From contig NZ_BCUR01000001.1 in NCBI RefSeq assembly GCF_003569005.1, positions 186,001 to 250,000 on the forward strand: a DNA stretch of 64,000 nucleotides, read 5' to 3'. This document shows, in pieces, positions 9,074 through 18,876 of the stretch. A program made the position numbers and the translations under genes. How positions within the stretch are numbered: the first letter of the stretch is position 1; each line of letters opens with the position of its first letter. This DNA comes from Vibrio superstes. GTDB taxonomy: Bacteria > Pseudomonadota > Gammaproteobacteria > Enterobacterales > Vibrionaceae. Under the pieces are notes generated by a model that was not told the DNA's origin, did not search any database, and saw only the letters and a list, made by a program, of their open reading frames with translations.

Positions 9074-10015
9074 ATGAAAACCACTCAGCTTGTTGCCCTT
9101 TTGCCCGACCTTGCCACCTATACCTTAGTGGTTCAACAAGGTAACTTTACCAATGCTGCCAATAGCTTAGCTATGACCCCCTCCGCAGTGTCTAAGACGA
9201 TCACTCGTCTTGAAAGCGCATTGGCGGTGAAGCTTATTGAACGTACCACTCGTACTCTTCGCATTACTGAAGAAGGTCAAAAGGTCTATGAACAAGCAAT
9301 ACAAATGCTTAGTGCCGCCGAGCAAGCTGTAGAACTGTCCACAAATAGCCACTCCCAAGCTCAGGGGAGCCTCTTAGTCTCTGCGCCAGAGGCCTTTCTT
9401 AGTGTTGTCTTGCAGCCCTTAATCATCGACTTTTTGAAAAAGTATCCTGATATTCAGATAAAGGCGCGCGCTATTGACGGTGCGATCGATATTCAAAAAC
9501 AAGGCATTGATGTTGCCTTTAGGCTGTCAGAACAACCAGATGAACACTTAGTCCTTAAAGAGCTGGGTGAGACTCATTTGATCTTGTGCGCTTCTAAACC
9601 CTACTTAATGAAGCATGGCACACCAAAGCAACCCAGTGACCTGTTAGAGCACAACTGTTTGTATCTGGCGGAAACCGAACACGACAACATTTGGACATTT
9701 CATAAAGACGATAAATCTCAGTCAGTTACCGTATCTGGACGCTATGCCGTGAACCAAGCAAATCTTAGGTTTGAGGGCGTAAAAAGCCACCTAGGTATTG
9801 GGCTATTTCATGATTTTGTTGTCGCGAATGCCGTAGCTACAGGAGAAGTTGTACAAGTGCTTGAGGATTGGACACTCACCAGTAACTATCATGGCAATGT
9901 GCTCATGCAATACGCGCAAACCAAATACATGCCAGAGCGCCTTCGCTTGTTTATCGACTTTATTAGTCAGGCACTTTCCACTAGTACTCAATCACCCTTA
10001 TCCTTTAAGTTTTAA
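9074..10015 (+). CDS. LysR-family transcriptional regulator
   Basis: A 313-residue LysR regulator. The N-terminal winged helix-turn-helix is clear (LATYTLVVQQGNFTNAANSL followed by SAVSKTITRLESALAVKLIERTTR), and residues from about 90 form the periplasmic-binding-protein-like effector domain, which includes the family motif GQGSLLVSAPEAFLSVVLQP and a closing region IGLFHDFVVANAVATGEVVQVL. It diverges from kbl-tdh and lies 114 bp upstream of the 6-phospho-beta-glucosidase gene on the same strand, so either could be its target. The effector is unknown. Confidence 0.92.
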   Translation: MKTTQLVALLPDLATYTLVVQQGNFTNAANSLAMTPSAVSKTITRLESALAVKLIERTTRTLRITEEGQKVYEQAIQMLSAAEQAVELSTNSHSQAQGSLLVSAPEAFLSVVLQPLIIDFLKKYPDIQIKARAIDGAIDIQKQGIDVAFRLSEQPDEHLVLKELGETHLILCASKPYLMKHGTPKQPSDLLEHNCLYLAETEHDNIWTFHKDDKSQSVTVSGRYAVNQANLRFEGVKSHLGIGLFHDFVVANAVATGEVVQVLEDWTLTSNYHGNVLMQYAQTKYMPERLRLFIDFISQALSTSTQSPLSFKF

Positions 10016-10108
10016 CGCGCTCAAAGGATAAAAATCTTTTGATATGAATTGAGCGGAAAAAGACTATATTCGGCTACGATTTACTATCTACAACTAAAAT
10101 GACAATAA

Positions 10109-11530
<1,422 letters not shown>

Positions 11531-11559
11531 GCTAAGGTAAAAAATATCGAGGCTTGCTA

Positions 11560-11838
11560 TGAAGTGGTCAAGTAAAACTGGCCCCTGTGGGGTCAGAGCA
11601 AGCTTGAGTGATGTTTGTTGGTACTTGCTGGGATAATGCTGCAGTGGAAAGGTTCCTTGGTAGCCTAAAGCATGATTGGCTATTTAAAGTGCATCACCCC
11701 ACTCGAGAGCCTATGAAGAAAGATGTCGTCGCTTACATGAGGTATTACAACCTCGAAAGGCTGCATTCGGCAAACGATGATCAATCGTCAGTTAACTACG
11801 AAAAGTCTCTGCTTGGCGTAAACCAGAACAAATTATAA
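11560..11838 (+). mobile_element. IS3-type insertion sequence remnant
   Basis: At 11560-11585 there is a sequence (TGAAGTGGTCAAGTAAAACT and onward) that looks like the terminal repeat of an IS3-family element. It is followed almost at once by codons 11608-11838 encoding only the last 76 residues of an OrfB-type transposase. The front of the transposase and all of orfA are missing, and I see no matching terminal repeat after 11838. This is best explained as an internally deleted, non-functional copy lying between the glucosidase gene and the glycosyltransferase operon. Confidence 0.65.
11608..11838 (+). pseudogene. IS3-family transposase OrfB, C-terminal fragment
   Basis: Seventy-six residues with the end of an rve integrase core: CWDNAAVERFLGSLKHDWLF carries the conserved glutamate that closes the DDE triad, and YMRYYNLERLHSANDD corresponds to the typical YN..R.H.A end of OrfB. 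The first two catalytic aspartates are absent. The apparent GTG/ATG start is incidental, since intact proteins are about 270-290 residues. Confidence 0.8.
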
Positions 11839-11841
11839 GAA

Positions 11842-12876
11842 TCAAAAATAAACCTCTACCGGCATACCCTCTACCAGCTTGTATGATTCTGGTAGGCTTC
11901 CTATAAACTCAACCGATACTCGCATGAGCGCTTTTTTTCCCTCAAAGGGCTTAGCTAACTGTTCAGGTAACTTTGTGGCAAGTTGAACCGACGTACTCAC
12001 CTCCGCTTTATAGTTTTCTCCATTAGGAAGTTTCACTTCAACAGGCTGTCCCATCTTAGCGCTGGATACATATTTCGGGTCAAGGTAGGCAATGACATGT
12101 GGTGTGGCATCCTTCCCTGCGATAGTCATAACGGTGTCAAGCTCGCCCACTTGCATACCTACCTTTCCTGCTACATCTAATATCGTCGAATCAAAAGGAG
12201 CTTTAACTTGAAGAGACTGTCGAAGCTCAACCTTAAAATTGAGCTCTTTTTCCAATACCCGAATGACATTTGCCACATCGCCTGTATATTTTTCCTTAGC
12301 TAAATTCAGCTCGGCTAGACGCAACTCTATCATTGAATTCGTAAGTTTACTTTCAGCAGCAGCGTAGTTACTCAATATTGCCGAGTAATCAGAGCTGACT
12401 TCACCTTTACTGTAGTAGGCATCAAATTTTCTCTTTATCGCTTCCATTTCATTTAACGTATTGCGTGACTGAGTTACCGCGCCTCTATAAAGCTTTAAGG
12501 TTGAATCATCTTCTTGTTTTAAAATCTGTCTTAATAGTTGAATCTCACGTTCTAGAAACAAGATTTCTGAATCTAACACCGGATCATTCAACTCGAACAG
12601 AACGATTCCCGCGGCTACATTGTCCCCGGTTTTAAAGTGAACTTTGTTGATTAGCCCTGATGTTTTGACGTTAAGATCCAACGAGTTGTAACTTACTACT
12701 GCTGGTGCCACAACAAATACTTGTTGTTTAACAATCCACCCTAAGCCGAAAAGTGCAGGGAATAAAACAATAGCCACCAACACAAACCACCTAATTCGGT
12801 AGCCTGTGCGTTTGGTACCACCATAAAGAACCTTTAGCCCTTTTTCTGTGGCAGGATTCTTTTTCTTATCGAGCAT
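11842..12876 (-). CDS. HlyD-family membrane fusion protein
   Basis: A 344-residue inner-membrane-anchored periplasmic adaptor. After a short basic cytoplasmic stretch a single helix (WFVLVAIVLFPALFGLGWIV) crosses the membrane. The periplasmic part opens with a lipoyl-like barrel (VNSLDLNVKTSGLI-type segment, GDNVAAGIVLFELNDPVL), continues with a long coiled-coil hairpin rich in Leu, Glu and Arg, and returns to the barrel (VKAPFDSTILDVAGKVGMQVGE). The layout resembles the C-terminal half of alginate Alg44, but there is no N-terminal PilZ domain. ATG 12876 is the first ATG; TTG starts at 12891 or 12921 would overlap the glycosyltransferase gene and are possible. It is the last gene of a three-gene operon and probably helps carry a polysaccharide across the periplasm. 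Confidence 0.85.
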   Translation of the reverse strand: MLDKKKNPATEKGLKVLYGGTKRTGYRIRWFVLVAIVLFPALFGLGWIVKQQVFVVAPAVVSYNSLDLNVKTSGLINKVHFKTGDNVAAGIVLFELNDPVLDSEILFLEREIQLLRQILKQEDDSTLKLYRGAVTQSRNTLNEMEAIKRKFDAYYSKGEVSSDYSAILSNYAAAESKLTNSMIELRLAELNLAKEKYTGDVANVIRVLEKELNFKVELRQSLQVKAPFDSTILDVAGKVGMQVGELDTVMTIAGKDATPHVIAYLDPKYVSSAKMGQPVEVKLPNGENYKAEVSTSVQLATKLPEQLAKPFEGKKALMRVSVEFIGSLPESYKLVEGMPVEVYF

Positions 12877-12887
12877 GAATTCAATTT

Positions 12888-14246
12888 TCAAAATCTTTTC
12901 CCCCTTTTCAGCACCCACCAAGGTGCCATACTCGACTCTTCATGAGAGCGCCTTATTAACTCATTAAATATGGAGAAGGCGGTGATCGACCGAGCAAACA
13001 ATGCATATGATGGATAAGCAAGTAGCCAACCTATCAGATTGATATCTAGAGATTTTCTCTCTGAAATTAACACCCAATAAATAGAGAATTTAATAACGAC
13101 TATGGCTAGGTAAACAAGATAGATCAGTATGAAAGCGGATATGGTAAAGACAATTGGGTACACAATTAATACATACATGCTGTACATCACGACCAGCACA
13201 GGTATCAGTACATTTTGCAGTACTCCATACACTAACGTGTAAAGAAATACCGGCCAGGTAAGTAGCTTCGGTGTCATGCCTTTCATATGTTTTCTGAAAT
13301 ACAAGAACAGCAAATCACCATCCCAACGAAGCCGCTGCAACGTAAAATCTCTTATTGTGCTAGGTGCATCGGTATGACCTATTGCGTGTGGGGTGAACGC
13401 CAATCGAATATTGGGATAACGAGCATGGTACTGTTTGAACCTAAAAGTAAGGTCGAGGTCTTCAGCGGTATGAGTATCCCAGCCTCCAACTCGTTTCAAT
13501 ACCGTTTTTCGAAATGCTCCAAAGGCTCCTGAAATATTATTCAAAAGCCCAAATTCTCGAGTTCCTGTTTTTCCCGCCTGCATGGACATCATATATTCCA
13601 ACGCTTGCATACGCGTTAATAGGTTATCTTGCCAATTGCGAACCCTCAGAGCACCTCCACTAGCAACAACATTTTCGTTGTTAAACTGCTTTGCTATATT
13701 AAAAGCCATGTCGTTATCAAATGAAGTATCGCCATCGACGTTGATAACAATTTCATTCTTCGCTTTGTATAAGCCAGTGTTCAGCGTAGACACCCTGCCG
13801 CCGCGCTGCCATTTAGGCACGACTCTGACTAAACGGTCTTTTCTGTGCTGATGATGTTGCTGGGATTCCACAGCGGCAGCATAGGTATGTTGATTTTGCA
13901 CCGCTCCATCAACTACAGCTAGGATTTCTATGTTTCCTGGATAAATTTGTTCCACTAATGTATCGATGGTTTTTTTGATTGCATCACCTTCACCATAACA
14001 AGTGATAACAATGCTTAAACTGGGCGCTCGATTTAGCTCTCTATGTTGGTTTCTCCAATACCATTTAAACACTCCAACAAGCATCATTAATATCAGAGGT
14101 AACTCAACCAAGATAATAAGAGGGAAGTAAGTAATGAGCACCTCTGTATGAGTCCAAATGCTCCCCCACATACTCCTTAAAACATAGACAACAGAATCAA
14201 GCATCCAGCTCACTCGCTTTAGCTTTGAACCAAGTGTTTGAATCAT
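12888..14246 (-). CDS. Processive family-2 glycosyltransferase, membrane bound
   Basis: About 452 residues, resembling NodC, hyaluronan synthase or PgaC-type synthases. An N-terminal helix (about 38-62) precedes a cytosolic GT-A domain: SIVITCYGEGDA near 77, VVDGA (UDP-binding Asp), NVDGDTSF (DxD metal motif) near 169, TAEDLDLTFRF (catalytic base region) near 257 and QRLRWDGD, the QxxRW motif of processive enzymes, near 304. Three to four C-terminal helices would form the channel. The sugar donor cannot be read off. The gene overlaps the upstream zinc-ribbon gene by up to 50 bp; an internal ATG at 14204 would reduce this to 8 bp. Processive synthase plus periplasmic adaptor argues for exopolysaccharide production. 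Confidence 0.9.
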   Translation of the reverse strand: MIQTLGSKLKRVSWMLDSVVYVLRSMWGSIWTHTEVLITYFPLIILVELPLILMMLVGVFKWYWRNQHRELNRAPSLSIVITCYGEGDAIKKTIDTLVEQIYPGNIEILAVVDGAVQNQHTYAAAVESQQHHQHRKDRLVRVVPKWQRGGRVSTLNTGLYKAKNEIVINVDGDTSFDNDMAFNIAKQFNNENVVASGGALRVRNWQDNLLTRMQALEYMMSMQAGKTGTREFGLLNNISGAFGAFRKTVLKRVGGWDTHTAEDLDLTFRFKQYHARYPNIRLAFTPHAIGHTDAPSTIRDFTLQRLRWDGDLLFLYFRKHMKGMTPKLLTWPVFLYTLVYGVLQNVLIPVLVVMYSMYVLIVYPIVFTISAFILIYLVYLAIVVIKFSIYWVLISERKSLDINLIGWLLAYPSYALFARSITAFSIFNELIRRSHEESSMAPWWVLKRGKRF

Positions 14247-15528
14247 CGAACTCTTGGTCAGGCAGGTACCAATGCCTCACCCGCAGTCCTATTTCATTTG
14301 ATTCGATCTTGTTAGCAAACTCTGACAACCGTTCACGAAGGATTTCTATGGAGTTCGTATCGCAAATCGGCAGGAAAACGAAAAGTACCTCTTCACTATA
14401 TTGACAGCTAAGGTCTGTGGTTCTGAATAGTGACTCTAACTGTTCGGATAGTTGAGCCAAAAACTCAACATAAGCCACCTCTCCAAATTTTTGGATAAAT
14501 TCCTCGATATTAATAATCTTCAAACCTATGAGAAGATCAGTGTGACTGTGACGAATGGATAGCTGGTTCTTCCAAGACACAACCGATTCAAAAAGAACAG
14601 GGTCAACTGTCCCTGATAAACGGAAGGAGACTTTTGATGGGGCCTGGTTAAGTAGAAAAAGATGCGCTCTATCACCACTCAAATAGTTGAAGTAAGTTTG
14701 GGTTATAAGCGACTCTACATTGTTTTTATGGCCGCAACTTAAACAACGAGCTATTACACGGGCTTCCGCAAATTCATTCTGGCAACTATTACACTGCATC
14801 AGCTCTAGAGGGCGGTCGTAATCCACGCCAATATGTTTCAATAAAGTATTGCAGTTAGGACACTGTAGGGCGTTGTGCTTAGCAAATGTTTTTGCGTCAT
14901 CTACATGACCACAAGTAAAACAGTGTAAAGCATCATTTGAAACAGTATCGACAGAGCTACACGAAGGGCACGCATCGACATAATTCAAGTGTCCAGAATG
15001 ACACTTCTGGCAATAGCGAACCCTATCAATACACTCTCCCTTTTCTAGTAACTCTTGCTCTACCTGTTTAAAAATATATCGAAATGGGGTGCGTTCTAAT
15101 TGATAGTAAGCATCTATCAGAGGATAACGATAGATTGCTCTAGTGCCAGCATCTCTGATTGGTTTAAGTGCACGCCTTTCATCTAGCCACAAATATGCCA
15201 GTAATGTATCGCTAGGCTGCTCACTTAGGTAGCTGAGTTTTTCTGGAACACCTCGGATCTGGTCTGGTTCATACACTCCATCGCTCAAGTAAGGGCTTAA
15301 TGTGCTAGCTTGCACTGAATACAAACGCCAGCTCCATCCAAACTCCGATCTGTGTATTTTTTTTAGTAGGGAGTCTTGCTCCAATGAAGGGACATTGATA
15401 AGACAGATAATCCCCCGCCTTGCCAATAACTGGTCTTCATCGGTTTCATACTCGACAGCCCAGCCCATAGGAGGAATCACAGCTTGAGCTTCGCCGAATA
15501 TCACTAGAGTCTTATTTTCATCAGACAC
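14197..15528 (-). CDS. TackOD1-like zinc-ribbon protein with degenerate GGDEF-like C-terminus
   Basis: A 443-residue soluble protein starting at GTG 15528 behind AAGGAG. The first 165 residues are not recognised. Residues about 168-275 contain repeated CxxC pairs (CQKCHSG, CPSCSS, CFTCGH, CPNCNT, CNSCQN, CLSCGH), so three zinc ribbons, matching what I know of the TackOD1 metal-binding output domain. The final 150 residues have the helix-strand pattern of a GGDEF domain (WKNQLSIRHSHTDLLIGLKI, then DLSCQYSEEVLFVFLP) but the GGDEF signature is replaced by YSEEV, so cyclase activity is unlikely and a sensing or protein-interaction role is more plausible. It heads the operon with the glycosyltransferase and HlyD-type genes. 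The TackOD1 name rests on memory. Confidence 0.68.
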   Translation of the reverse strand: MSDENKTLVIFGEAQAVIPPMGWAVEYETDEDQLLARRGIICLINVPSLEQDSLLKKIHRSEFGWSWRLYSVQASTLSPYLSDGVYEPDQIRGVPEKLSYLSEQPSDTLLAYLWLDERRALKPIRDAGTRAIYRYPLIDAYYQLERTPFRYIFKQVEQELLEKGECIDRVRYCQKCHSGHLNYVDACPSCSSVDTVSNDALHCFTCGHVDDAKTFAKHNALQCPNCNTLLKHIGVDYDRPLELMQCNSCQNEFAEARVIARCLSCGHKNNVESLITQTYFNYLSGDRAHLFLLNQAPSKVSFRLSGTVDPVLFESVVSWKNQLSIRHSHTDLLIGLKIINIEEFIQKFGEVAYVEFLAQLSEQLESLFRTTDLSCQYSEEVLFVFLPICDTNSIEILRERLSEFANKIESNEIGLRVRHWYLPDQEFDDSNTWFKAKASELDA

Positions 15529-15718
15529 TCTTCACTCCTTGAAAAACAAAATCTTCATCCGTTAACGTGCAAGCTTGGATAGCCTATGATTAGCACACTA
15601 TTTAATATATATTTCTGTTAAAGGATAGAACAATAAAACGCTGATATGCTTATAATTTCTTAATTTCATTCGGTATTTATGTACATTTGAGATAATTAAC
15701 ACCTAAAAGGAATAAAAC

Positions 15719-16039
15719 ATGCTAATGACCACTACACAATCCGTTGAAGGCAAACGTGTTCTCCGCTACCACGGCGTCATTGCGGGTGAAGCCATCTTAG
15801 GTGCAAACTTGTTTAAGGACATGTTTGCCGGCATTCGTGACATGGTCGGTGGTCGCTCTGGTACCTATGAAAAAGAGTTAGAACGCGCCCGCACTATCGC
15901 GATGCAAGAGTTAGAAGATAAAGCTCGTGAAATCGGTGCAAATGCGGTTATTGGCATCGATATAGACTACGAAGTACTAGGCAAAGACAACGGCATGTTG
16001 ATGGTCAGTGCAAGTGGTACCGCTGTCACCATCGGCTAA
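15719..16039 (+). CDS. YbjQ/UPF0145 family protein
   Basis: A 106-residue protein matching the YbjQ family (heavy-metal-binding domain by name, function unproven): [20 protein letters not shown], then [41 protein letters not shown] and a closing [13 protein letters not shown]. Members form ring-like oligomers. ATG 15719 has an AAAGGA ribosome site eight bases upstream; ATG 15725 is possible too. The ion-channel gene begins 6 bp after its stop, so the two are cotranscribed. It diverges from the glycosyltransferase operon across a 190-bp gap. Confidence 0.9.
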   Translation: MLMTTTQSVEGKRVLRYHGVIAGEAILGANLFKDMFAGIRDMVGGRSGTYEKELERARTIAMQELEDKAREIGANAVIGIDIDYEVLGKDNGMLMVSASGTAVTIG

Positions 16040-16045
16040 CTCAGT

Positions 16046-16810
16046 ATGCCAAAGTCTGAAAGACACGACGCTAAGCACGAATTAGGGCCACTGCAGTTCG
16101 TCACCTTAATCCTTTCGGTGTATGTACTCATTGCACTGTTTGTGGAGAATGCCTTTACCCTAGATTCAGACACCTCTGAATTATTGGCAATGATAGATAC
16201 CATGGTGTGCATGGTTTTCTTGGTGGACTTTTTTCAACGCTTCTACCGTGCGCCCAATAAACTGCAGTACATGAAATGGGGCTGGATCGACCTGCTATCG
16301 AGCATTCCGTTAGTCGATGCTCTACGTTATGGACGCTTTGTCCATTTGGTTCGGTTCTTACGCATTCTAAAAGCGGTTCGCTCTACCAAGCTCATCTTAT
16401 ACTACCTGTTTCGAAATAGGCGCTCTGGCACCTTCTCAATCGTCGCGAGCGTCTCGGTATTAGTGGTCATCTTTGGCGCTATTGGGATTCTGCAGTTTGA
16501 AAAAGGGCTGACAGACTCCAACATTCACTCAGCCGGAGACGCACTTTGGTGGTCTTTTGTGACCATTACTACCGTTGGCTATGGTGATTTCTACCCTGTG
16601 ACGACACAAGGCAGATTGGTAGCAGCTATTTTGATGACCGCCGGTGTGGGTCTTTTTGGTACATTTACCGGTTTAGTGGCCAACTGGTTTATGACCGAGA
16701 CGGAACAGGCTGATAGTAGTGAACGAACGGCAGTTAAAGCAGAGATCAAAGCCCTTCACACGAAGATTGATGAGCTAAAAGATCTCATCAAAGACCAAAA
16801 ATCAAACTAG
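16046..16810 (+). CDS. Voltage-gated potassium-type ion channel
   Basis: A 254-residue six-helix channel subunit. The S1-S4 part ends with the arginine-bearing helix RYGRFVHLVRFLRILKAVRS near 100-120, the voltage-sensor pattern. The pore loop carries TITTVGYGDFYPVT, the K+ selectivity filter TVGYG, near 177-190. A short coiled tail (AEIKALHTKIDELKDLIKDQ) may tetramerise it. There is no cytoplasmic RCK domain. It lies 6 bp after ybjQ. The last 9 bp of the gene overlap the end of the convergent NUDIX gene. Confidence 0.92.
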   Translation: MPKSERHDAKHELGPLQFVTLILSVYVLIALFVENAFTLDSDTSELLAMIDTMVCMVFLVDFFQRFYRAPNKLQYMKWGWIDLLSSIPLVDALRYGRFVHLVRFLRILKAVRSTKLILYYLFRNRRSGTFSIVASVSVLVVIFGAIGILQFEKGLTDSNIHSAGDALWWSFVTITTVGYGDFYPVTTQGRLVAAILMTAGVGLFGTFTGLVANWFMTETEQADSSERTAVKAEIKALHTKIDELKDLIKDQKSN

Positions 16811-17320
16811 TTCTTTAGCAATAAGGTGCAGTAAGAAGGTTTCACGTTCAATGCTTAAACCCTTCTTCGCACTATTGGCTATTGTATGTTCATTGTGAGC
16901 AATAGCTTCATGGATATTGACCCACTTTGCCTGCATACCATTTTTGATCTCATAGTCTTCAAAGTTTGGCGCACCTAATTCTGGGTCGACGTGACAGGTA
17001 TAGCAGTAGGAATGCATGTGCATCACATCCGCATCGTCTTTATACCAAGGACGAAACTCTTCAAACACACCAAACGGTTTGATGTTACGAATATTTTGCG
17101 CGCCTGTTTCTTCTTCTAGTTCACGTACTAAACCAGCAATCACATCTTCTCCCTCATCAATTCCGCCACCAGGCAATGAGTAATCGTGATAACGCTCGGT
17201 ATATAGCAGCAGTATTTGATCGCCCATCAAAGCGATGGCTCGCGTTGCACGGCGCTGTATGATGGTTTTTTGATCGAGTTCGCTTAAATCAGGATGGATG
17301 TTCGTTTTTAAATGGCGCAT
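16802..17320 (-). CDS. NUDIX hydrolase
   Basis: A 172-residue cytoplasmic protein with a full Nudix box, GGGIDEGEDVIAGLVRELEEETG, spanning roughly residues 51-73, including the REL-EE-G metal-binding core. It should hydrolyse a nucleoside diphosphate linked to another group; the substrate is not predictable. The N-terminal segment RRATRAIALMGDQILLLYTERYHDYSLPG is typical of the fold. It converges with, and overlaps by 9 bp, the channel gene. No operon partner. Confidence 0.92.
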   Translation of the reverse strand: MRHLKTNIHPDLSELDQKTIIQRRATRAIALMGDQILLLYTERYHDYSLPGGGIDEGEDVIAGLVRELEEETGAQNIRNIKPFGVFEEFRPWYKDDADVMHMHSYCYTCHVDPELGAPNFEDYEIKNGMQAKWVNIHEAIAHNEHTIANSAKKGLSIERETFLLHLIAKELV

Positions 17321-17447
17321 GAGAATAACGGATAAATTGAATTTCCCAATATTTTAACATGTAACCAGAGGTTAACTATTGAATTAATTAAGATATCTCG
17401 TACACTGAAAAAGATAAGTCAAAACAAATAGTTCTTTGGAGCCAATA

Positions 17448-17750
17448 ATGAAGAAAATCCTTCTTTTATCTGCAATGAGTGGCGCTGTGTTGCTAGCAGG
17501 TTGTGCAAGCGAACCAGACGAGTACACGGTAGAGGACTGGGATCCAATTACAAGTAAAGCGTCTATGTACTGTGTACAGGAAGACCATGAGATCCTGCGT
17601 GCCTCAGAGGAAGGTAAACGAGTCACTTACTGTGAGATCTCTGATGATGAGAAGCATGAGATCTGGGAGTACTACTACATGAATCATGAAGATGAACGTC
17701 CCGAGAATCAAAAGCAGAGTGAAGATGAAATGAGAAAAGCCTCAAACTAA
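17448..17750 (+). CDS. Small lipoprotein of unknown function
   Basis: A 100-residue exported protein. The signal MKKILLLSAMSGAVLLAGCA has lipobox LAGC, so lipidation occurs at Cys19 and Ala at +2 would direct it to the outer membrane. The mature part is strongly acidic and polar (EPDEYTVEDWDPITSK, then a C-terminal run rich in Glu and Asp) with two further cysteines that could pair. ATG 17448 is preferred over TTG 17436 because it begins the signal peptide behind GGAG. I do not recognise the family. Confidence 0.85.
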   Translation: MKKILLLSAMSGAVLLAGCASEPDEYTVEDWDPITSKASMYCVQEDHEILRASEEGKRVTYCEISDDEKHEIWEYYYMNHEDERPENQKQSEDEMRKASN

Positions 17751-17770
17751 TTTCTCTAACGTCAGTTATA

Positions 17771-17806
17771 AAAATGCCCCGCTAACTTCCATTAGCGGGG
17801 CATTTT
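17771..17806. terminator. Bidirectional terminator
   Basis: A 15-bp perfect stem (AAAATGCCCCGCTAA with its complement) around a six-base loop, with A-rich and T-rich flanks on both sides. It lies between the convergent lipoprotein and OsmC genes and can serve both. Confidence 0.9.
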
Positions 17807-17819
17807 CTATTTTATCTGC

Positions 17820-18218
17820 TTATACAATTTCCCAAGAGTGCGTCATTTCCACACCCTTATCTAACATCAAGCAAACCGAGCAATACTTTTCTAAAGAGTC
17901 TTTCGCTACTTTAGCAACAATCTCAGGATCAAGGTCAACACCCGATACTTCAAAGTGAATGTTAATACTAGTGAAAAACTTAGGCGCTTCGTCACGACGA
18001 GAGCTACTCAGTTTCGCTACGCAACCCGTTACTTTTTGCTCTGCACTTTTTAGACCGTCTACCACGTCTACAGAACTACAACCGCCTGCTGCGATCAATA
18101 CCATTTCCATCGGGCTTGGCGCTGTCTTGCCACCGCTGCCATCTAAAACCACTGAATGGCCAGATTGAGACTCACCGATAAACTTAAAATTATCTACCCA
18201 AGATACGGTTGCTTGCAT
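17820..18218 (-). CDS. OsmC-family protein
   Basis: A 132-residue OsmC/Ohr-fold protein of the YhfA-like branch. It has the first peroxidatic-type cysteine in AAGGCSSVDVVDGL and the second in YCSVCLMLDKGVEMTHSWEI, the usual two-helix Cys pair. The family detoxifies organic peroxides or has an unassigned thiol role. ATG 18218 is chosen over TTG 18224. It converges with the lipoprotein gene and shares its terminator. Confidence 0.9.
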   Translation of the reverse strand: MQATVSWVDNFKFIGESQSGHSVVLDGSGGKTAPSPMEMVLIAAGGCSSVDVVDGLKSAEQKVTGCVAKLSSSRRDEAPKFFTSINIHFEVSGVDLDPEIVAKVAKDSLEKYCSVCLMLDKGVEMTHSWEIV

Positions 18219-18389
18219 AATCAAATCCTCTTTTAATTTCGCCTCATTCTACACGCTCATAGTGCGAACTCAACAATCGAAATGATGACGATGTCATGAC
18301 ATGTCGTGCAAGTTTAAGTTTCAGCATGAAAAACTTGAATACACCTAACAATTTTGAACAATGCATCCCTGACTATGCCATTGATATCA

Positions 18390-18417
18390 TTGACTTATAG
18401 ACTTCCGCAGATACACT
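18390..18417 (+). promoter_or_regulatory. Predicted cold-shock gene promoter
   Basis: TTGACT at 18390-18395 and TACACT at 18412-18417 are separated by 16 bp, a good sigma-70 arrangement. A start site near 18424 would leave a leader of about 150 nt before ATG 18573, close to the known long leader of E. coli cspA, where leader folding controls cold-dependent translation. Confidence 0.6.
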
Positions 18418-18572
18418 GAATCAGGCAAGAGAAAGTTTTGCTTTTGAAGTTGTGCAGTACAGTTGGAGACTAGTCGCCGTTGTATTCACCATCGGTCAAT
18501 GCAATCTGTTTTCAAGCACTTAGTATGGTCGGATTTGACCAAGTTTAGTTATATCGCAAAGGAAAATTGACA

Positions 18573-18782
18573 ATGTCAAACACAGTTACTGGTACCGTAA
18601 AATGGTTCAACGAAACTAAAGGTTTCGGTTTTATTCAACAAGAAAACGGTCCAGACGTATTCGCTCACTTCTCTGCTATCCAAGGCGACGGTTTCCGTAC
18701 TCTTGCTGAAGGCCAAAAAGTAGAGTTTGTTGTTACTACAGGTCAAAAAGGCCCGCAAGCAGAACAAATTCGCGCTGTATAA
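18573..18782 (+). CDS. CspA-family cold-shock protein
   Basis: A 69-residue single cold-shock domain that binds single-stranded nucleic acid and melts RNA structure. RNP1 is KGFGFIQ near residues 15-21 and RNP2 is VFAHF near 29-33. Composition and length are typical for the family. ATG 18573 follows AAAGGA; TTG 18567 is rejected. The 348-bp gap upstream carries no other gene and appears to be promoter plus long leader, so regulation through leader structure is likely. Confidence 0.95.
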   Translation: MSNTVTGTVKWFNETKGFGFIQQENGPDVFAHFSAIQGDGFRTLAEGQKVEFVVTTGQKGPQAEQIRAV

Positions 18783-18790
18783 TTGCGCCA

Positions 18791-18820
18791 AGTAAGCCAG
18801 TGCTTCACTGGCTTACTTTT
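18791..18820 (+). terminator. Terminator of the cold-shock gene
   Basis: A 12-bp stem AGTAAGCCAGTG with its complement around a three-base loop, followed by TTTTC, nine bases past the stop codon. Confidence 0.85.
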
Positions 18821-18876
18821 CTCCTCTCAACTCTATATAATCAAACGCCTAAATCCTATTTTTTGGAACTCCCACT

